From positions 59,051-123,050 of the forward strand of contig CACXFB010000075.1 of the NCBI GenBank assembly GCA_902766825.1: a stretch of DNA of 64,000 nt, in the 5' to 3' direction. Within the stretch, counting starts at the first letter, position 1. The number at the start of each line of letters is the position of its first letter. The DNA is from an uncultured Lachnospiraceae bacterium. Its GTDB lineage: Bacteria; Bacillota; Clostridia; Lachnospirales; Lachnospiraceae. The notes below the pieces were generated by a model that was given only the letters and a program-made list of their open reading frames with translations, did not search any database and was not told the origin of the DNA. Positions 46,696-55,231 of this stretch are shown here, piece by piece. Made by a program: the position numbers and the translations under genes.

Positions 46696-48117
46696 ATGGC
46701 AGATACGAATAAGAGACCGGTTAAGATTACCGAGACAATACTTCGTGACGCACATCAGTCACTTATAGCAACTAGAATGACAACGGAACAGATGCTTCCG
46801 ATTATCGAAACAATGGACAAAGTCGGATATCACTCAGTAGAGTGCTGGGGTGGTGCAACATTCGATGCATGTTTAAGATTCCTTAAGGAAGATCCATGGG
46901 AAAGACTTCGTAAGCTCAAAGCAGGTTTTAAGAACACAAAGCTTCAGATGCTTTTTAGAGGTCAGAACATCTTAGGATACAGCCCATATTCAGATGATGT
47001 TGTTGAATATTTCGTTAGAAAATCAATTGAGAACGGTATCGATATAATAAGAATTTTTGACTGTCTTAACGATATCAGAAATCTTGAAACAGCAGTTAAG
47101 AGCGCCAATAAAGAAAGCGGACATGCACAGGTAGCTCTTTCATATACTCTTGGTGATGCATACACAATGGATTACTGGAGAAAGATGGCTAAAGACATCG
47201 AAGAGATGGGTGCAGATTCTATCTGTATTAAAGATATGGCAGGTCTTTTGGTTCCTGCTAAGGCAACAGAACTTGTTAAAGCTCTTAAGGAAGGAACAAA
47301 GCTTCCTATCCAGCTTCATACACACTACACATCAGGTGTTGCTTCAATGACATACATGAAAGCTGTTGAAGCAGGTTGTGATATCATCGATACAGCAATG
47401 TCACCATTATCAATGGGAACATCTCAGCCGGCAACAGAAGTTATGGTTGCAGCATTTGAAGGAACAGAATATGATACAGGTCTTGACCAGGCACTTCTTG
47501 CTAAGATTGCAGAACACTTCAAGCCAATGAGAGAAGAATGGTTAAAGTCAGGACTTCTTAGCACTAAGGTAATGGGCGTTAACATTAACACATTAAGATA
47601 TCAGGTTCCTGGTGGTATGCTTTCAAACCTTGTATCACAGTTAAAAGAAATGCATGCAGAGGACAAGTTCGAAGAAGTTCTTGAAGAAGTACCTCGTGTA
47701 CGTAAAGACTACGGTGAGCCACCTCTTGTTACACCATCATCACAGATTGTAGGAACTCAGGCAGTATTAAATGTAGTTTCAGGCGAACGTTATAAGATGA
47801 TGACAAAAGAATCAAAAGATCTTCTTGTAGGAAAATACGGTCAGACTGTTAAGCCTATGAATCCTGAAGTCCAGAAGAAAGCTCTTGATTCACTCGGAAT
47901 GAAGAAACCAATCACTAACCGCCCTGCAGACGATCTTGAGCCATCACTTGAGAAGATGGAAAACGAGATGAAGCAGTGGAAGCAGCAGGATGAAGATGTA
48001 TTATCATATGCATTATTCCCACAGGTTGCAACTGAATTCTTCAAATACAGAGAAGCTCAGCAGTCAAAAGTTGATTTAACTATAGCAGATACGGAAAACA
48101 AAGCTTATCCGGTATAA
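46696..48117 (+). CDS. oadA: oxaloacetate decarboxylase alpha / transcarboxylase 5S subunit
   Basis: This 473-residue pyruvate/oxaloacetate carboxyltransferase has a TIM barrel with a metal site and a carbamylated lysine (CIKDMAGLL), plus the signatures ETILRDAHQS, QMLFRGQN and LHTHYTSGV. It ends after the conserved post-barrel domain and carries no biotinyl domain; that is on the separate carrier. I chose the ATG at 46696, with GGAGA upstream, over 46684. It is the last gene of the operon, followed by a strong terminator. It could exchange CO2 with oxaloacetate/pyruvate for the Na+ pump or for the 12S-like partner. Confidence 0.95.
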   Translation: MADTNKRPVKITETILRDAHQSLIATRMTTEQMLPIIETMDKVGYHSVECWGGATFDACLRFLKEDPWERLRKLKAGFKNTKLQMLFRGQNILGYSPYSDDVVEYFVRKSIENGIDIIRIFDCLNDIRNLETAVKSANKESGHAQVALSYTLGDAYTMDYWRKMAKDIEEMGADSICIKDMAGLLVPAKATELVKALKEGTKLPIQLHTHYTSGVASMTYMKAVEAGCDIIDTAMSPLSMGTSQPATEVMVAAFEGTEYDTGLDQALLAKIAEHFKPMREEWLKSGLLSTKVMGVNINTLRYQVPGGMLSNLVSQLKEMHAEDKFEEVLEEVPRVRKDYGEPPLVTPSSQIVGTQAVLNVVSGERYKMMTKESKDLLVGKYGQTVKPMNPEVQKKALDSLGMKKPITNRPADDLEPSLEKMENEMKQWKQQDEDVLSYALFPQVATEFFKYREAQQSKVDLTIADTENKAYPV

Positions 48118-48127
48118 AAAAATTTAT

Positions 48128-48167
48128 TCAGACTGTCAAAAAAAATACTTGACAGTCTGATTTTTTT
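48128..48167 (+). terminator. intrinsic terminator of the decarboxylase operon
   Basis: TCAGACTGTCAA (48128-48139) pairs with TTGACAGTCTGA (48149-48160) as a perfect 12-bp stem followed by seven Ts. The right arm contains TTGACA, which also serves as the -35 box of the next promoter. Confidence 0.93.
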
Positions 48168-48177
48168 ACTATAGAAT
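48149..48177 (+). promoter_or_regulatory. sigma-A-type promoter of ylxM-ffh
   Basis: TTGACA (48149-48154), a 17-base spacer and TAGAAT (48172-48177) form a good promoter. Its -35 box is in the right arm of the upstream terminator hairpin. Transcription would start near 48184, at the base of the next hairpin. Confidence 0.75.
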
Positions 48178-48182
48178 ACCAT

Positions 48183-48205
48183 CTGTAAAGAAAAAAACTT
48201 TACAG
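48183..48205 (+). promoter_or_regulatory. 5'-end hairpin in the ylxM-ffh leader
   Basis: CTGTAAAG (48183-48190) pairs with CTTTACAG (48198-48205) across seven As. It would lie at the very 5' end of the transcript and ends in the CAGGTGAT ribosome-binding site of ylxM. It could stabilise the mRNA or limit initiation. Confidence 0.5.
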
Positions 48206-48213
48206 GTGATGAT

Positions 48214-48618
48214 ATGTCTGTAAAAATTGAATTAAATAATAATAACATATGCAATGAAGAATTATCGGATATAAGCGATATTCTCGATAAGAAGTACGAG
48301 TTATCCCTGCTCTACGATTATTACGGAGAACTCCTTAAAGATAACCACCGCAGAATATTTGGTTATTATGTTCTTGATGATATGTCACTCGGTGAGATAT
48401 CAAGTGAGCTTGGAATAACACGTCAGGCTGTGTACGACAGTATTAAGCGTTCCACAGCTCATCTTAAAGAATACGAAGTAAAGCTTTCACTTATAGCCGG
48501 TAGTCGTCAGATAAGAATATATTGCAATGATATAATTAATCAGCTTAATGACTGCAATGTTGATCAATCAGTCATTTGCAGCATTTCTAAGACGCTAAGT
48601 AAGATTTTGGAGGTTTAA
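48214..48618 (+). CDS. ylxM: YlxM/p13-family helix-turn-helix protein (UPF0122)
   Basis: This 134-residue protein has a helix-turn-helix segment (SLGEISSELGITRQAVYDSIKR) like sigma-factor region 4. YlxM is encoded with ffh in many Firmicutes and is reported to influence the signal recognition particle's GTPase activity. CAGGTGATGAT precedes the ATG. The gene ends three bases before ffh begins, so both are one unit. Confidence 0.93.
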   Translation: MSVKIELNNNNICNEELSDISDILDKKYELSLLYDYYGELLKDNHRRIFGYYVLDDMSLGEISSELGITRQAVYDSIKRSTAHLKEYEVKLSLIAGSRQIRIYCNDIINQLNDCNVDQSVICSISKTLSKILEV

Positions 48619-48620
48619 AT

Positions 48621-49967
48621 ATGGCATTTGACAGCTTATCAGATAAACTACAAAATGTATTTAAAAAACTCCGCAACAAAGGAACCCTGACAGAAGCTGA
48701 TGTCAAGGTTGCATTAAAAGAAGTAAAGATGGCTCTGCTTGAAGCAGACGTTAACTTTAAGGTTGTTAAGCAGTTTATTTCCACTGTACAGGAAAGAGCG
48801 GTAGGTCAGGATGTTATGACAAGCCTCACTCCGGGACAGATGGTTATCAAGATAGTTAATGAAGAGATGGTTTCCCTTATGGGATCTGAGACAACAGAGA
48901 TTTCTTTCAAGCCATCCAATGAGATAACTGTTATCATGATGTGTGGTCTGCAGGGTGCAGGTAAGACAACTACAACCGCCAAGCTTGCAGGTAAGTTTAA
49001 GCAGAAAGGTAAGAAGCCTTTACTTGTTGCCTGTGACGTATACAGACCGGCAGCTATTGACCAGTTAAAAGTTAACGGTGAGAAACAAGGGGTTGAGGTT
49101 TTCTCAATGGGAACCGGACACAAACCTGTAGATATAGCTAAAGCAGCTATAGAACATGCATCTAAGAATGGCTTTAACGTATGTATATTAGATACGGCCG
49201 GACGTCTTCACGTAGATGAGGACATGATGCAGGAGCTTGTTGATATTAAAGCTAATGTTGATGTTCATCAGACAATTCTTGTTGTGGATTCAATGACAGG
49301 ACAGGATGCAGTTAATGTAGCCGATACATTTAACAGTAAGCTTGATATAGATGGAGTTATATTAACCAAGTTAGATGGTGACACCAGAGGTGGTGCCGCA
49401 CTGTCAGTTAGAGCCGTAACCGGCAAACCTATTCTGTACGTAGGTATGGGAGAGAAGCTTTCAGACCTAGAACAGTTCTATCCGGACAGAATGGCTTCAA
49501 GAATACTTGGAATGGGTGATATTCTTACTCTTATAGATAAAGCCCAGGAACAGATTGATGAGGAAAAAGCAAAAGAGATGGAGCAAAAGCTCCGTAAAGC
49601 CGAATTTGATTTCAATGATTTTTATGAACAGATTCAGCAGATGAAAAAGATGGGTGGAATCTCATCCATGCTTTCCATGTTACCGGGAATGTCTTCACAA
49701 CTTAAAGGTGTTGAGATTGACGATGACGCTTTCAAGCCATTTGAAGCGATTATCAATTCCATGACAAAAGAAGAACGTTCCAATCCGTCACTTCTTAATC
49801 CTTCACGTAAGAAGCGAATCGCTAACGGTGCAGGAGTTGACATTTCAGAAGTTAACAGAATAGTTAAGCAGTTTGAACAGTCAAAGAAGATGATGAAACA
49901 GATGTCCGGCATGATGTCAGGAAAAGCCGGCAAGCGAGGCAGATTCAAGATGCCTTTTGGATTTTAA
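48621..49967 (+). CDS. ffh: signal recognition particle protein
   Basis: Ffh is the GTPase and signal-peptide-binding subunit of SRP, which targets nascent membrane and secreted proteins to FtsY and SecYEG. The 448-residue protein has an N domain, a G domain (GLQGAGKTTT, DTAGRLH, TKLDGDTRGG) and a methionine-rich M domain (residues ~300-448) with SGMMSGKAG-like ends. GGAGG precedes the ATG. It is followed by rpsP, as in Bacillus. Confidence 0.97.
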   Translation: MAFDSLSDKLQNVFKKLRNKGTLTEADVKVALKEVKMALLEADVNFKVVKQFISTVQERAVGQDVMTSLTPGQMVIKIVNEEMVSLMGSETTEISFKPSNEITVIMMCGLQGAGKTTTTAKLAGKFKQKGKKPLLVACDVYRPAAIDQLKVNGEKQGVEVFSMGTGHKPVDIAKAAIEHASKNGFNVCILDTAGRLHVDEDMMQELVDIKANVDVHQTILVVDSMTGQDAVNVADTFNSKLDIDGVILTKLDGDTRGGAALSVRAVTGKPILYVGMGEKLSDLEQFYPDRMASRILGMGDILTLIDKAQEQIDEEKAKEMEQKLRKAEFDFNDFYEQIQQMKKMGGISSMLSMLPGMSSQLKGVEIDDDAFKPFEAIINSMTKEERSNPSLLNPSRKKRIANGAGVDISEVNRIVKQFEQSKKMMKQMSGMMSGKAGKRGRFKMPFGF

Positions 49968-50022
49968 CATCACGTCTTAACAAGACCTGATATATATATT
50001 ATTACTCAAGGAGGTGAAAACA

Positions 50023-50268
50023 ATGGCAGTAAAAATCAGATTAAAGAGAATGGGACAGAAGAAGGCTCCTTTCTATAGAGTAGTTGTTGCTGATGCCAGA
50101 GCACCAAGAGATGGTAAGTTCATCGAAGAAATCGGTTATTTTGATCCAACAAAAGAACCAAGCGTATTCAAGGTAGATGAAGAGAAAGCAAAGCAGTGGT
50201 TAGCTAACGGTGCACAGCCTACAGAGACAGTTAACAAGCTCTTCAAGAATGCCAACATCGTAAAATAG
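50023..50268 (+). CDS. rpsP: 30S ribosomal protein S16
   Basis: It is an 81-residue S16, which helps to fold the 16S rRNA 5' domain. The [11 protein letters not shown]-terminus, the [15 protein letters not shown] segment and the IGYFDP motif are diagnostic. I chose the ATG at 50023 with AAGGAGGTGA upstream; the upstream GTG is part of that ribosome-binding site. The gene is in the conserved ffh-rpsP-khpA-rimM-trmD-rplS order. Confidence 0.98.
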   Translation: MAVKIRLKRMGQKKAPFYRVVVADARAPRDGKFIEEIGYFDPTKEPSVFKVDEEKAKQWLANGAQPTETVNKLFKNANIVK

Positions 50269-50283
50269 TGAGGTGGTATTTTA

Positions 50284-50511
50284 ATGAAAAATCTAGTTGA
50301 GGTATTAGCAAAATCATTAGTAGATCACCCTGAAGAGGTTGTCGTTACCGAGAATGAGAAAGAAGACGCAATCGTTATCTCTCTTACGGTAGCTCAGGAG
50401 GATATGGGAAAAGTAATTGGCAAGCAGGGACGTATTGCAAAGGCCATTAGGTCAATTGTTAAAGCCGCTGCTTCTAAATCAGACAAGAAAATTATCGTTG
50501 AGATAATGTAA
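50284..50511 (+). CDS. khpA: KH-domain RNA-binding protein
   Basis: This 75-residue single KH domain has the GxxG loop as GKQGR in VIGKQGRIAKAIR. KhpA (YlqC) pairs with KhpB/Jag in many Firmicutes and binds RNAs linked to cell elongation and division. It lies 15 bases after rpsP, as in Bacillus, and ends at a hairpin terminator. Confidence 0.94.
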   Translation: MKNLVEVLAKSLVDHPEEVVVTENEKEDAIVISLTVAQEDMGKVIGKQGRIAKAIRSIVKAAASKSDKKIIVEIM

Positions 50512-50520
50512 TGTCTAACA

Positions 50521-50564
50521 TGTGAATAAAATTCATTTCCATTTGGATTTTATTCACATTTTTT
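50521..50564 (+). terminator. intrinsic terminator after khpA
   Basis: TGTGAATAAAAT (50521-50532) pairs with ATTTTATTCACA (50547-50558) as a 12-bp stem, followed by six Ts. It splits the conserved cluster into two transcription units, one ending at khpA and one starting with rimM. A smaller hairpin AAAGGC-ATCT-GCCTTT (50583-50598) follows in the rimM leader. Confidence 0.88.
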
Positions 50565-50625
50565 CTATATAAACAAATAATAAAAGGCATCTGCCTTTCA
50601 CAATAAATACGGAGATGAATGACTC

Positions 50626-51138
50626 ATGGAAGATTTTTTAAGAGTAGGAGTTATAACACAGACACACGGTCTGAAAGGTGAAGTAAAAGTATTCCCGACA
50701 ACAGACGATGTGAACAGATTCAGAAAATTAAAAAACGCATATATAGATTTTAAAAATCAAAAAGTAAGCGTCACAATTAATCGTGTAAGCTTCTTTAAAC
50801 AATATGTAATACTTTCTTTTAAAGAATACACAGACATTAATGAAGTTGAAAAATACAAGAAATGTGATCTGCTTGTAACAAGAGAAGATGCACTTCCTCT
50901 TGCCGATAACGAATATTATATATGCGATCTTATCGGATGCAGCGTAATATCTGATACAGACGAAGAGATTGGTACCCTTACGGATGTTTTACAGACAGGG
51001 GCTAATGATGTATATGTTGTAAAGACAGCAGATAACAAAGAATTGTTACTTCCTGTAATTGATGAATGTATTCTTGATGTGGATATAGATCAGAAGATAA
51101 TTAAAGCACATATAATGAAAGGACTTCTTGATTTATGA
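50626..51138 (+). CDS. rimM: ribosome maturation factor RimM
   Basis: RimM helps to mature the head of the 30S subunit and binds S19. The 170-residue protein has the VGVITQTHGLKGEVKVFP N-terminal barrel and a PRC-type C-terminal barrel (YYICDLIGCSV, LLPVIDECILDVD). The start has ACGGAGA upstream. It overlaps trmD by four bases (ATGA-type) and is followed by trmD and rplS, the usual order. Confidence 0.96.
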   Translation: MEDFLRVGVITQTHGLKGEVKVFPTTDDVNRFRKLKNAYIDFKNQKVSVTINRVSFFKQYVILSFKEYTDINEVEKYKKCDLLVTREDALPLADNEYYICDLIGCSVISDTDEEIGTLTDVLQTGANDVYVVKTADNKELLLPVIDECILDVDIDQKIIKAHIMKGLLDL

Positions 51139-51893
51139 TGAACTTTACGGTTATGACTCTTTTTCCGGATATGATTAAGGATGGTCTTAATGTAAGTATT
51201 ATGGGAAGAGCCATAGATAATAAACTCATCAATGTTGATGTCGTTAATATAAGAGATTATTCTAAAAGAAAACATTCAAAGGTTGACGATTATCCATATG
51301 GCGGCGGTGCCGGCATGGTAATGCAGGCAGAACCTATTTATGATGCATATACGGATATAATTAATAAGCAAAAAGAAGTTAATCCGGATATTAAAAAGCC
51401 ACGTGTTATCTATATGACACCGCAAGGAAAGCTTTTTAACCAGACTATGGCTAAAGAACTTGCACAAGAAGAGAATATAATCTTTTTATGCGGTCATTAC
51501 GAAGGTGTTGACGAAAGGGCATTAGAGCTCATTGTCACAGACCAGGTATCAATAGGCGATTATGTTCTTACAGGCGGTGAGATGCCTGCCATGATAATGA
51601 TTGATGCAATATCAAGACTGGTACCGGGAACCCTTCACAACGATGACTCCGCACAAGACGAATCGTTAACGGATAATCTTCTTGAGTATCCTCAATATAC
51701 ACGTCCGGCAAGCTTCATGGGACTTGACGTACCGCCTATACTTTTAAGCGGTGATCACGCCAAAGTAGATGCGTGGAGACGACAGCAGTCGGTTCTTAGA
51801 ACATTTAAAATGAGACCGGATTTACTTAAGGATGCAAAAATCACTAAAAAAGAAGAAATGATGATAGCAAATCTAAAAAAAGGCTTGCAATAA
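51135..51893 (+). CDS. trmD: tRNA (guanine-N1)-methyltransferase
   Basis: TrmD methylates G37 of tRNAs with a G36-containing anticodon and prevents frameshifting. The 252-residue SPOUT protein has the knot motifs YPYGGGAGMVMQ, LCGHYEGVDERA and IGDYVLTGGE. The coding start is at 51135 or the neighbouring ATG at 51138, overlapping the rimM stop. It is co-transcribed with rimM. Confidence 0.97.
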   Translation: MMNFTVMTLFPDMIKDGLNVSIMGRAIDNKLINVDVVNIRDYSKRKHSKVDDYPYGGGAGMVMQAEPIYDAYTDIINKQKEVNPDIKKPRVIYMTPQGKLFNQTMAKELAQEENIIFLCGHYEGVDERALELIVTDQVSIGDYVLTGGEMPAMIMIDAISRLVPGTLHNDDSAQDESLTDNLLEYPQYTRPASFMGLDVPPILLSGDHAKVDAWRRQQSVLRTFKMRPDLLKDAKITKKEEMMIANLKKGLQ

Positions 51894-51937
51894 TTGATTA
51901 TCTATGTTAAGTTTATTATTGTTGTGAATGAAAAAAG

Positions 51938-51955
51938 ATGGTCCTCTGTTACCAT
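51938..51955 (+). promoter_or_regulatory. small hairpin in the rplS leader (possible L19 leader)
   Basis: ATGGT (51938-51942) pairs with ACCAT (51951-51955) in the ~100-base gap upstream of rplS. L19 leader motifs are known in Firmicutes. The match here is only the position and one hairpin, so the call is tentative. Confidence 0.3.
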
Positions 51956-51994
51956 AAGCGTATTAAGAACATCAAAATATTAAGGAGGAACACA

Positions 51995-52342
51995 ATGAAC
52001 AATATTATTAAAGAAATTGAGAATGCTCAGTTAAAAGAAACTATCGATGAATTCCATGTTGGTGATACTGTTAAGGTATACGCTAAGGTTAAGGAAGGTG
52101 CTCGTGAGAGAACACAGGTATTCGAAGGCGTTGTATTAAAGAGACAGAACGGTGGAATCAAAGAGACTTTCACAGTTAGAAAGTCATCTAACGGTATCGG
52201 TGTAGAAAAGACATGGCCTCTTCACTCACCAATCGTTGAGAAGATCGAAGTTATCAGACGTGGTAAGGTAAGAAGAGCTAAGCTTAACTACTTACGTGGT
52301 AGAGTTGGTAAGGCTGCTAAGGTTAAGGAGCTTGTTAAATAA
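51995..52342 (+). CDS. rplS: 50S ribosomal protein L19
   Basis: It is a 115-residue L19, which sits at the 30S-50S interface. Typical segments are [46 protein letters not shown] (shortened here to [13 protein letters not shown]) and [14 protein letters not shown] chose the ATG at 51995, with AAGGAGGAA upstream, over the in-frame ATG at 51938 in the leader hairpin. A strong terminator follows. Confidence 0.98.
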   Translation: MNNIIKEIENAQLKETIDEFHVGDTVKVYAKVKEGARERTQVFEGVVLKRQNGGIKETFTVRKSSNGIGVEKTWPLHSPIVEKIEVIRRGKVRRAKLNYLRGRVGKAAKVKELVK

Positions 52343-52364
52343 TTAATTGCTTTAATGACAATTT

Positions 52365-52397
52365 ACACCTGCATTTATATTTATGCAGGTGTTTTTT
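52365..52397 (+). terminator. intrinsic terminator of rplS
   Basis: ACACCTGCAT (52365-52374) pairs with ATGCAGGTGT (52383-52392) and is followed by a run of Ts. It lies 18 bases before the start of the third signal peptidase gene. Confidence 0.92.
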
Positions 52398-52415
52398 GTA
52401 GAAACGGATATATAT

Positions 52416-53009
52416 ATGAAATATGATTTTGATGATGAGAAAGTAACTCCGTTATGGAAAAAGATTGTTAAAGAAGTTTTGATATGGCTTATATGCATTG
52501 GACTAAGCATACTGGCTGCATATCTTATAACACACTATGCGCTCGAAAAGACCAATATGCCCGATGATTCAATGAAAGAAACACTGAGCCAGGATGATTC
52601 TATTTTGATTAACAAATTTTCGTATAAAATCAAAGAACCAAAGCGTATGGACGTAGTTGTGTTTAAAAAAGAAAACTCAACGGATTCAAACTACAATATC
52701 AAAAGAATTATAGGTATCCCGGGGGATACGGTCAAAATTAAAGATGGTGTTATATATATTAACGGTACTGAACTAAAAGAGACTGTTAAAACAGATGTAA
52801 TGACCAATTCCGGACTTGCAAAAGACGGTGTTACCTTGGCAGAAGGTGAATATTTTGTACTTGGTGACAATAGAAATGAATGTGAAGACAGCAGATTTTC
52901 CGGCGTTGGAAAAGTTACCAAAGATGAGATTATAGGAAAGGCATGGATTCGATTAAATTCAGTAAGCATCATAAGCGAATTAAATCGAATTGATGAGGAA
53001 GAAGAATAA
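52416..53009 (+). CDS. lepB: signal peptidase I (third copy)
   Basis: This 197-residue type I signal peptidase has one N-terminal membrane helix (residues ~18-42) and the catalytic pair Ser52 (DDSMKE) and Lys96 (NIKRIIGIP). The GDNR box reads LGDNRNECEDSR. I chose the ATG at 52416; the upstream ATG at 52383 lies in the rplS terminator. The residues around the active serine (PDDSM) differ from the tandem copies at 3687-4963. It sits between rplS and rbgA, a site where some Firmicutes have a signal peptidase gene. Confidence 0.92.
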   Translation: MKYDFDDEKVTPLWKKIVKEVLIWLICIGLSILAAYLITHYALEKTNMPDDSMKETLSQDDSILINKFSYKIKEPKRMDVVVFKKENSTDSNYNIKRIIGIPGDTVKIKDGVIYINGTELKETVKTDVMTNSGLAKDGVTLAEGEYFVLGDNRNECEDSRFSGVGKVTKDEIIGKAWIRLNSVSIISELNRIDEEEE

Positions 53010-53878
53010 TGAATATACAATGGTATCCAGGTCATATGAGCAAAGCTAAAAGGATGATGCTTGATGACATTAAACTTATAGATGTTATAATAGAGATATT
53101 AGATGCACGAGTACCTGTAAGCAGCAAAAATCCGGATATTGATAACTTTGCAAAGAACAAATCAAGAGTTATAATATTAAATAAATGCGACCTTGCAGAC
53201 AAGAACGTAACTAACGAATGGAAAGAGTATTACACATCTAAAGGATACTTTGTTGCGCTTGTTAATTCCAAAAGCGGTGCCGGTGTTAACTCAATCACCG
53301 GCGTCATTAAAGAAGCCTGCAAGGAAAAGATTGAACGTGACCGTAAAAGAGGAATCATTAACAGACCTGTACGTGCAATGATAGTCGGAATACCTAACGT
53401 TGGTAAATCAACGTTCATTAACAGTTATGCAAAAAAAGCCTGTACAAAGACCGGTAACAGACCGGGCGTTACAAAAGGTAAACAGTGGATTAAGTTAAGA
53501 AGCGATGTAGAACTCCTTGATACACCGGGTATTTTATGGCCAAAATTCGAAGATCAGGAGACCGGTATCCGTCTTGCGCTTATCGGTTCAATAAATGATG
53601 AAATACTTAATATTGAGGAACTTGCAATAATTCTTATCAAAAAACTTCTTTCTATGTATCCTGATAAGGTTAATGAGATATTTAACATTACAGATGAGAA
53701 TACATATGAAGACAAGGAGCCTATAGATTATCTGTACCAGTTTGCCAACAACAGAGGATGTATAGCAAAAGGTGCAAAACCCGACCTGCAAAAAGCGGCA
53801 CGTCTTCTTTTAGACGATTACAGAAACGGAAAATTTGGAGGTATAACCCTTGACAGACCGGAGAATCAGGCAGATTAA
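53009..53878 (+). CDS. rbgA: ribosome biogenesis GTPase A
   Basis: RbgA (YlqF) is a GTPase needed for late 50S assembly. The circularly permuted GTPase order is visible: G4 NKCDLAD near residue 60, then G1 GIPNVGKST near residue 127 and G3 DTPG near 174. The N-terminal WYPGHMSKAKR and a C-terminal domain complete the 289 residues. Its ATG shares the last base of the lepB stop (TAATG), so translation is coupled. The next signal peptidase gene overlaps its 3' end. Confidence 0.97.
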   Translation: MNIQWYPGHMSKAKRMMLDDIKLIDVIIEILDARVPVSSKNPDIDNFAKNKSRVIILNKCDLADKNVTNEWKEYYTSKGYFVALVNSKSGAGVNSITGVIKEACKEKIERDRKRGIINRPVRAMIVGIPNVGKSTFINSYAKKACTKTGNRPGVTKGKQWIKLRSDVELLDTPGILWPKFEDQETGIRLALIGSINDEILNIEELAIILIKKLLSMYPDKVNEIFNITDENTYEDKEPIDYLYQFANNRGCIAKGAKPDLQKAARLLLDDYRNGKFGGITLDRPENQAD

Positions 53879-54428
53879 AATATTACTTGGATGCACTTTT
53901 GTACTTATATGGATTATATTCATGATTACACAGTTTGCATGTATATGTACAACAGTTCACGGCATTTCCATGCAGGCGACTCTCATGGATAACGATAAAG
54001 TGCTTGTCAATAAATTGACATACAAATTCAACGATCCGCAGCGGTATGATATTGTACTTGTAAAATACAGTGAAGATGAGTATTATATCAAACGAATAAT
54101 CGGCATGCCCGGGGATAAATTTCAAATCAAGAATAATGGCTATGTATATATCGATGATGAAAAGATTTTAAAAGATTACGGTTTTGAGAAAATTAAAGAT
54201 CCAGGAATATTCATAGAACCTGTCATACTAAAAGATGACGAATATGTTGTTCTTGGTGACAACCGCAATTTCAGTACTGACAGCAGAGATGAATCCGTTG
54301 GCATTATAAAAAAAGATGCTTTGATAGGACGCACAACATATTGCGTGTACCCATTTGACAGAATGGGACATATTAATAATGATGCCAACAAAAATTTAAG
54401 CGAATACAAGGAAAGCAACGATAAATAA
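53850..54428 (+). CDS. lepB: signal peptidase I (fourth copy)
   Basis: This 192-residue type I signal peptidase has an N-terminal membrane helix (residues ~10-35) and the catalytic pair Ser40 (HGISMQ) and Lys81 (YIKRIIGMP). The GDNR box reads LGDNRNFSTDSR. The start is a TTG at 53850, seven bases after GGAGGT, and overlaps the end of rbgA by 29 bases. It is the most divergent of the four copies and shares an operon with rbgA and rnhB. Confidence 0.92.
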   Translation: MTDRRIRQIKILLGCTFVLIWIIFMITQFACICTTVHGISMQATLMDNDKVLVNKLTYKFNDPQRYDIVLVKYSEDEYYIKRIIGMPGDKFQIKNNGYVYIDDEKILKDYGFEKIKDPGIFIEPVILKDDEYVVLGDNRNFSTDSRDESVGIIKKDALIGRTTYCVYPFDRMGHINNDANKNLSEYKESNDK

Positions 54429-54437
54429 GGAGATAAC

Positions 54438-55193
54438 ATGGAATCCATAGCACGCATTAAAGAGATTCTTGAAAACACAGATATTAAAGATTTGCACGAA
54501 GCTTTAAATAATTTTAGAGAAGATGAGCGTAGCGGTGTAAAAAATCTCGTAAAAAAGTACGATAATAAACTCGAGAAGTATAATCTTGAACTTATACGAC
54601 TTGAAAAAATGCATCTATATGAAAATAAGTACAGTGAATTTAATCTTATCTGCGGAATAGACGAAGTCGGAAGAGGACCTCTTGCCGGCCCTGTTATGGC
54701 TGCAGCCGTTATTCTTCCTAAGGACTGCAACATTTTAAGAGTTAATGACTCTAAGAAATTGTCCGCAAAAGTCAGAGAAGAGCTTTATGAAGAAATTACT
54801 CAAAAAGCCGTTACATGGGCAGTAGGAAGTGCAAGTCCTGAAAGAATCGATGAGATTAATATATTAAATGCAACTTATGAAGCAATGAGAGAAGCAATAT
54901 CAAAGCTTACTCCGTCACCGGATTTACTCCTTAATGACGCGGTTACAATCCCATCTGTATCAATTCGTCAGGTCCCTATAATAAAAGGAGATGCCAAAAG
55001 TATATCTATTGCATGTGCAAGCATAATTGCAAAAGTAACTAGGGACAGACTTATGGAACAATACGACGATATTTATCCGGAGTATGGCTTTGCATCAAAT
55101 AAAGGATACGGAAGCAGTACGCACATTGAAGCCTTGAAAAAATACGGAAAATGTGCTATTCATCGTGATACCTTTATTAAGAATTTCATATAA
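54438..55193 (+). CDS. rnhB: ribonuclease HII
   Basis: RNase HII removes ribonucleotides from DNA-RNA hybrids, including single ribonucleotides in DNA. The 251-residue protein has an N-terminal coiled-coil extension of ~70 residues followed by the catalytic domain with GIDEVGRGPLAGP (Asp75, Glu76). The later aspartates lie in NDSKKLS and LLNDAV. AAGGAGA precedes the ATG. It occupies the conserved place after rbgA. Confidence 0.96.
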   Translation: MESIARIKEILENTDIKDLHEALNNFREDERSGVKNLVKKYDNKLEKYNLELIRLEKMHLYENKYSEFNLICGIDEVGRGPLAGPVMAAAVILPKDCNILRVNDSKKLSAKVREELYEEITQKAVTWAVGSASPERIDEINILNATYEAMREAISKLTPSPDLLLNDAVTIPSVSIRQVPIIKGDAKSISIACASIIAKVTRDRLMEQYDDIYPEYGFASNKGYGSSTHIEALKKYGKCAIHRDTFIKNFI

Positions 55194-55231
55194 CTATGTA
55201 GAAGGATATTTGTATTTGAAAAGAGGTTCTT

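Noticed and set aside
52383..52415. Upstream ATG for the third signal peptidase
   Set aside because: It lies within the rplS terminator hairpin, so a transcript from there would not carry a usable start.
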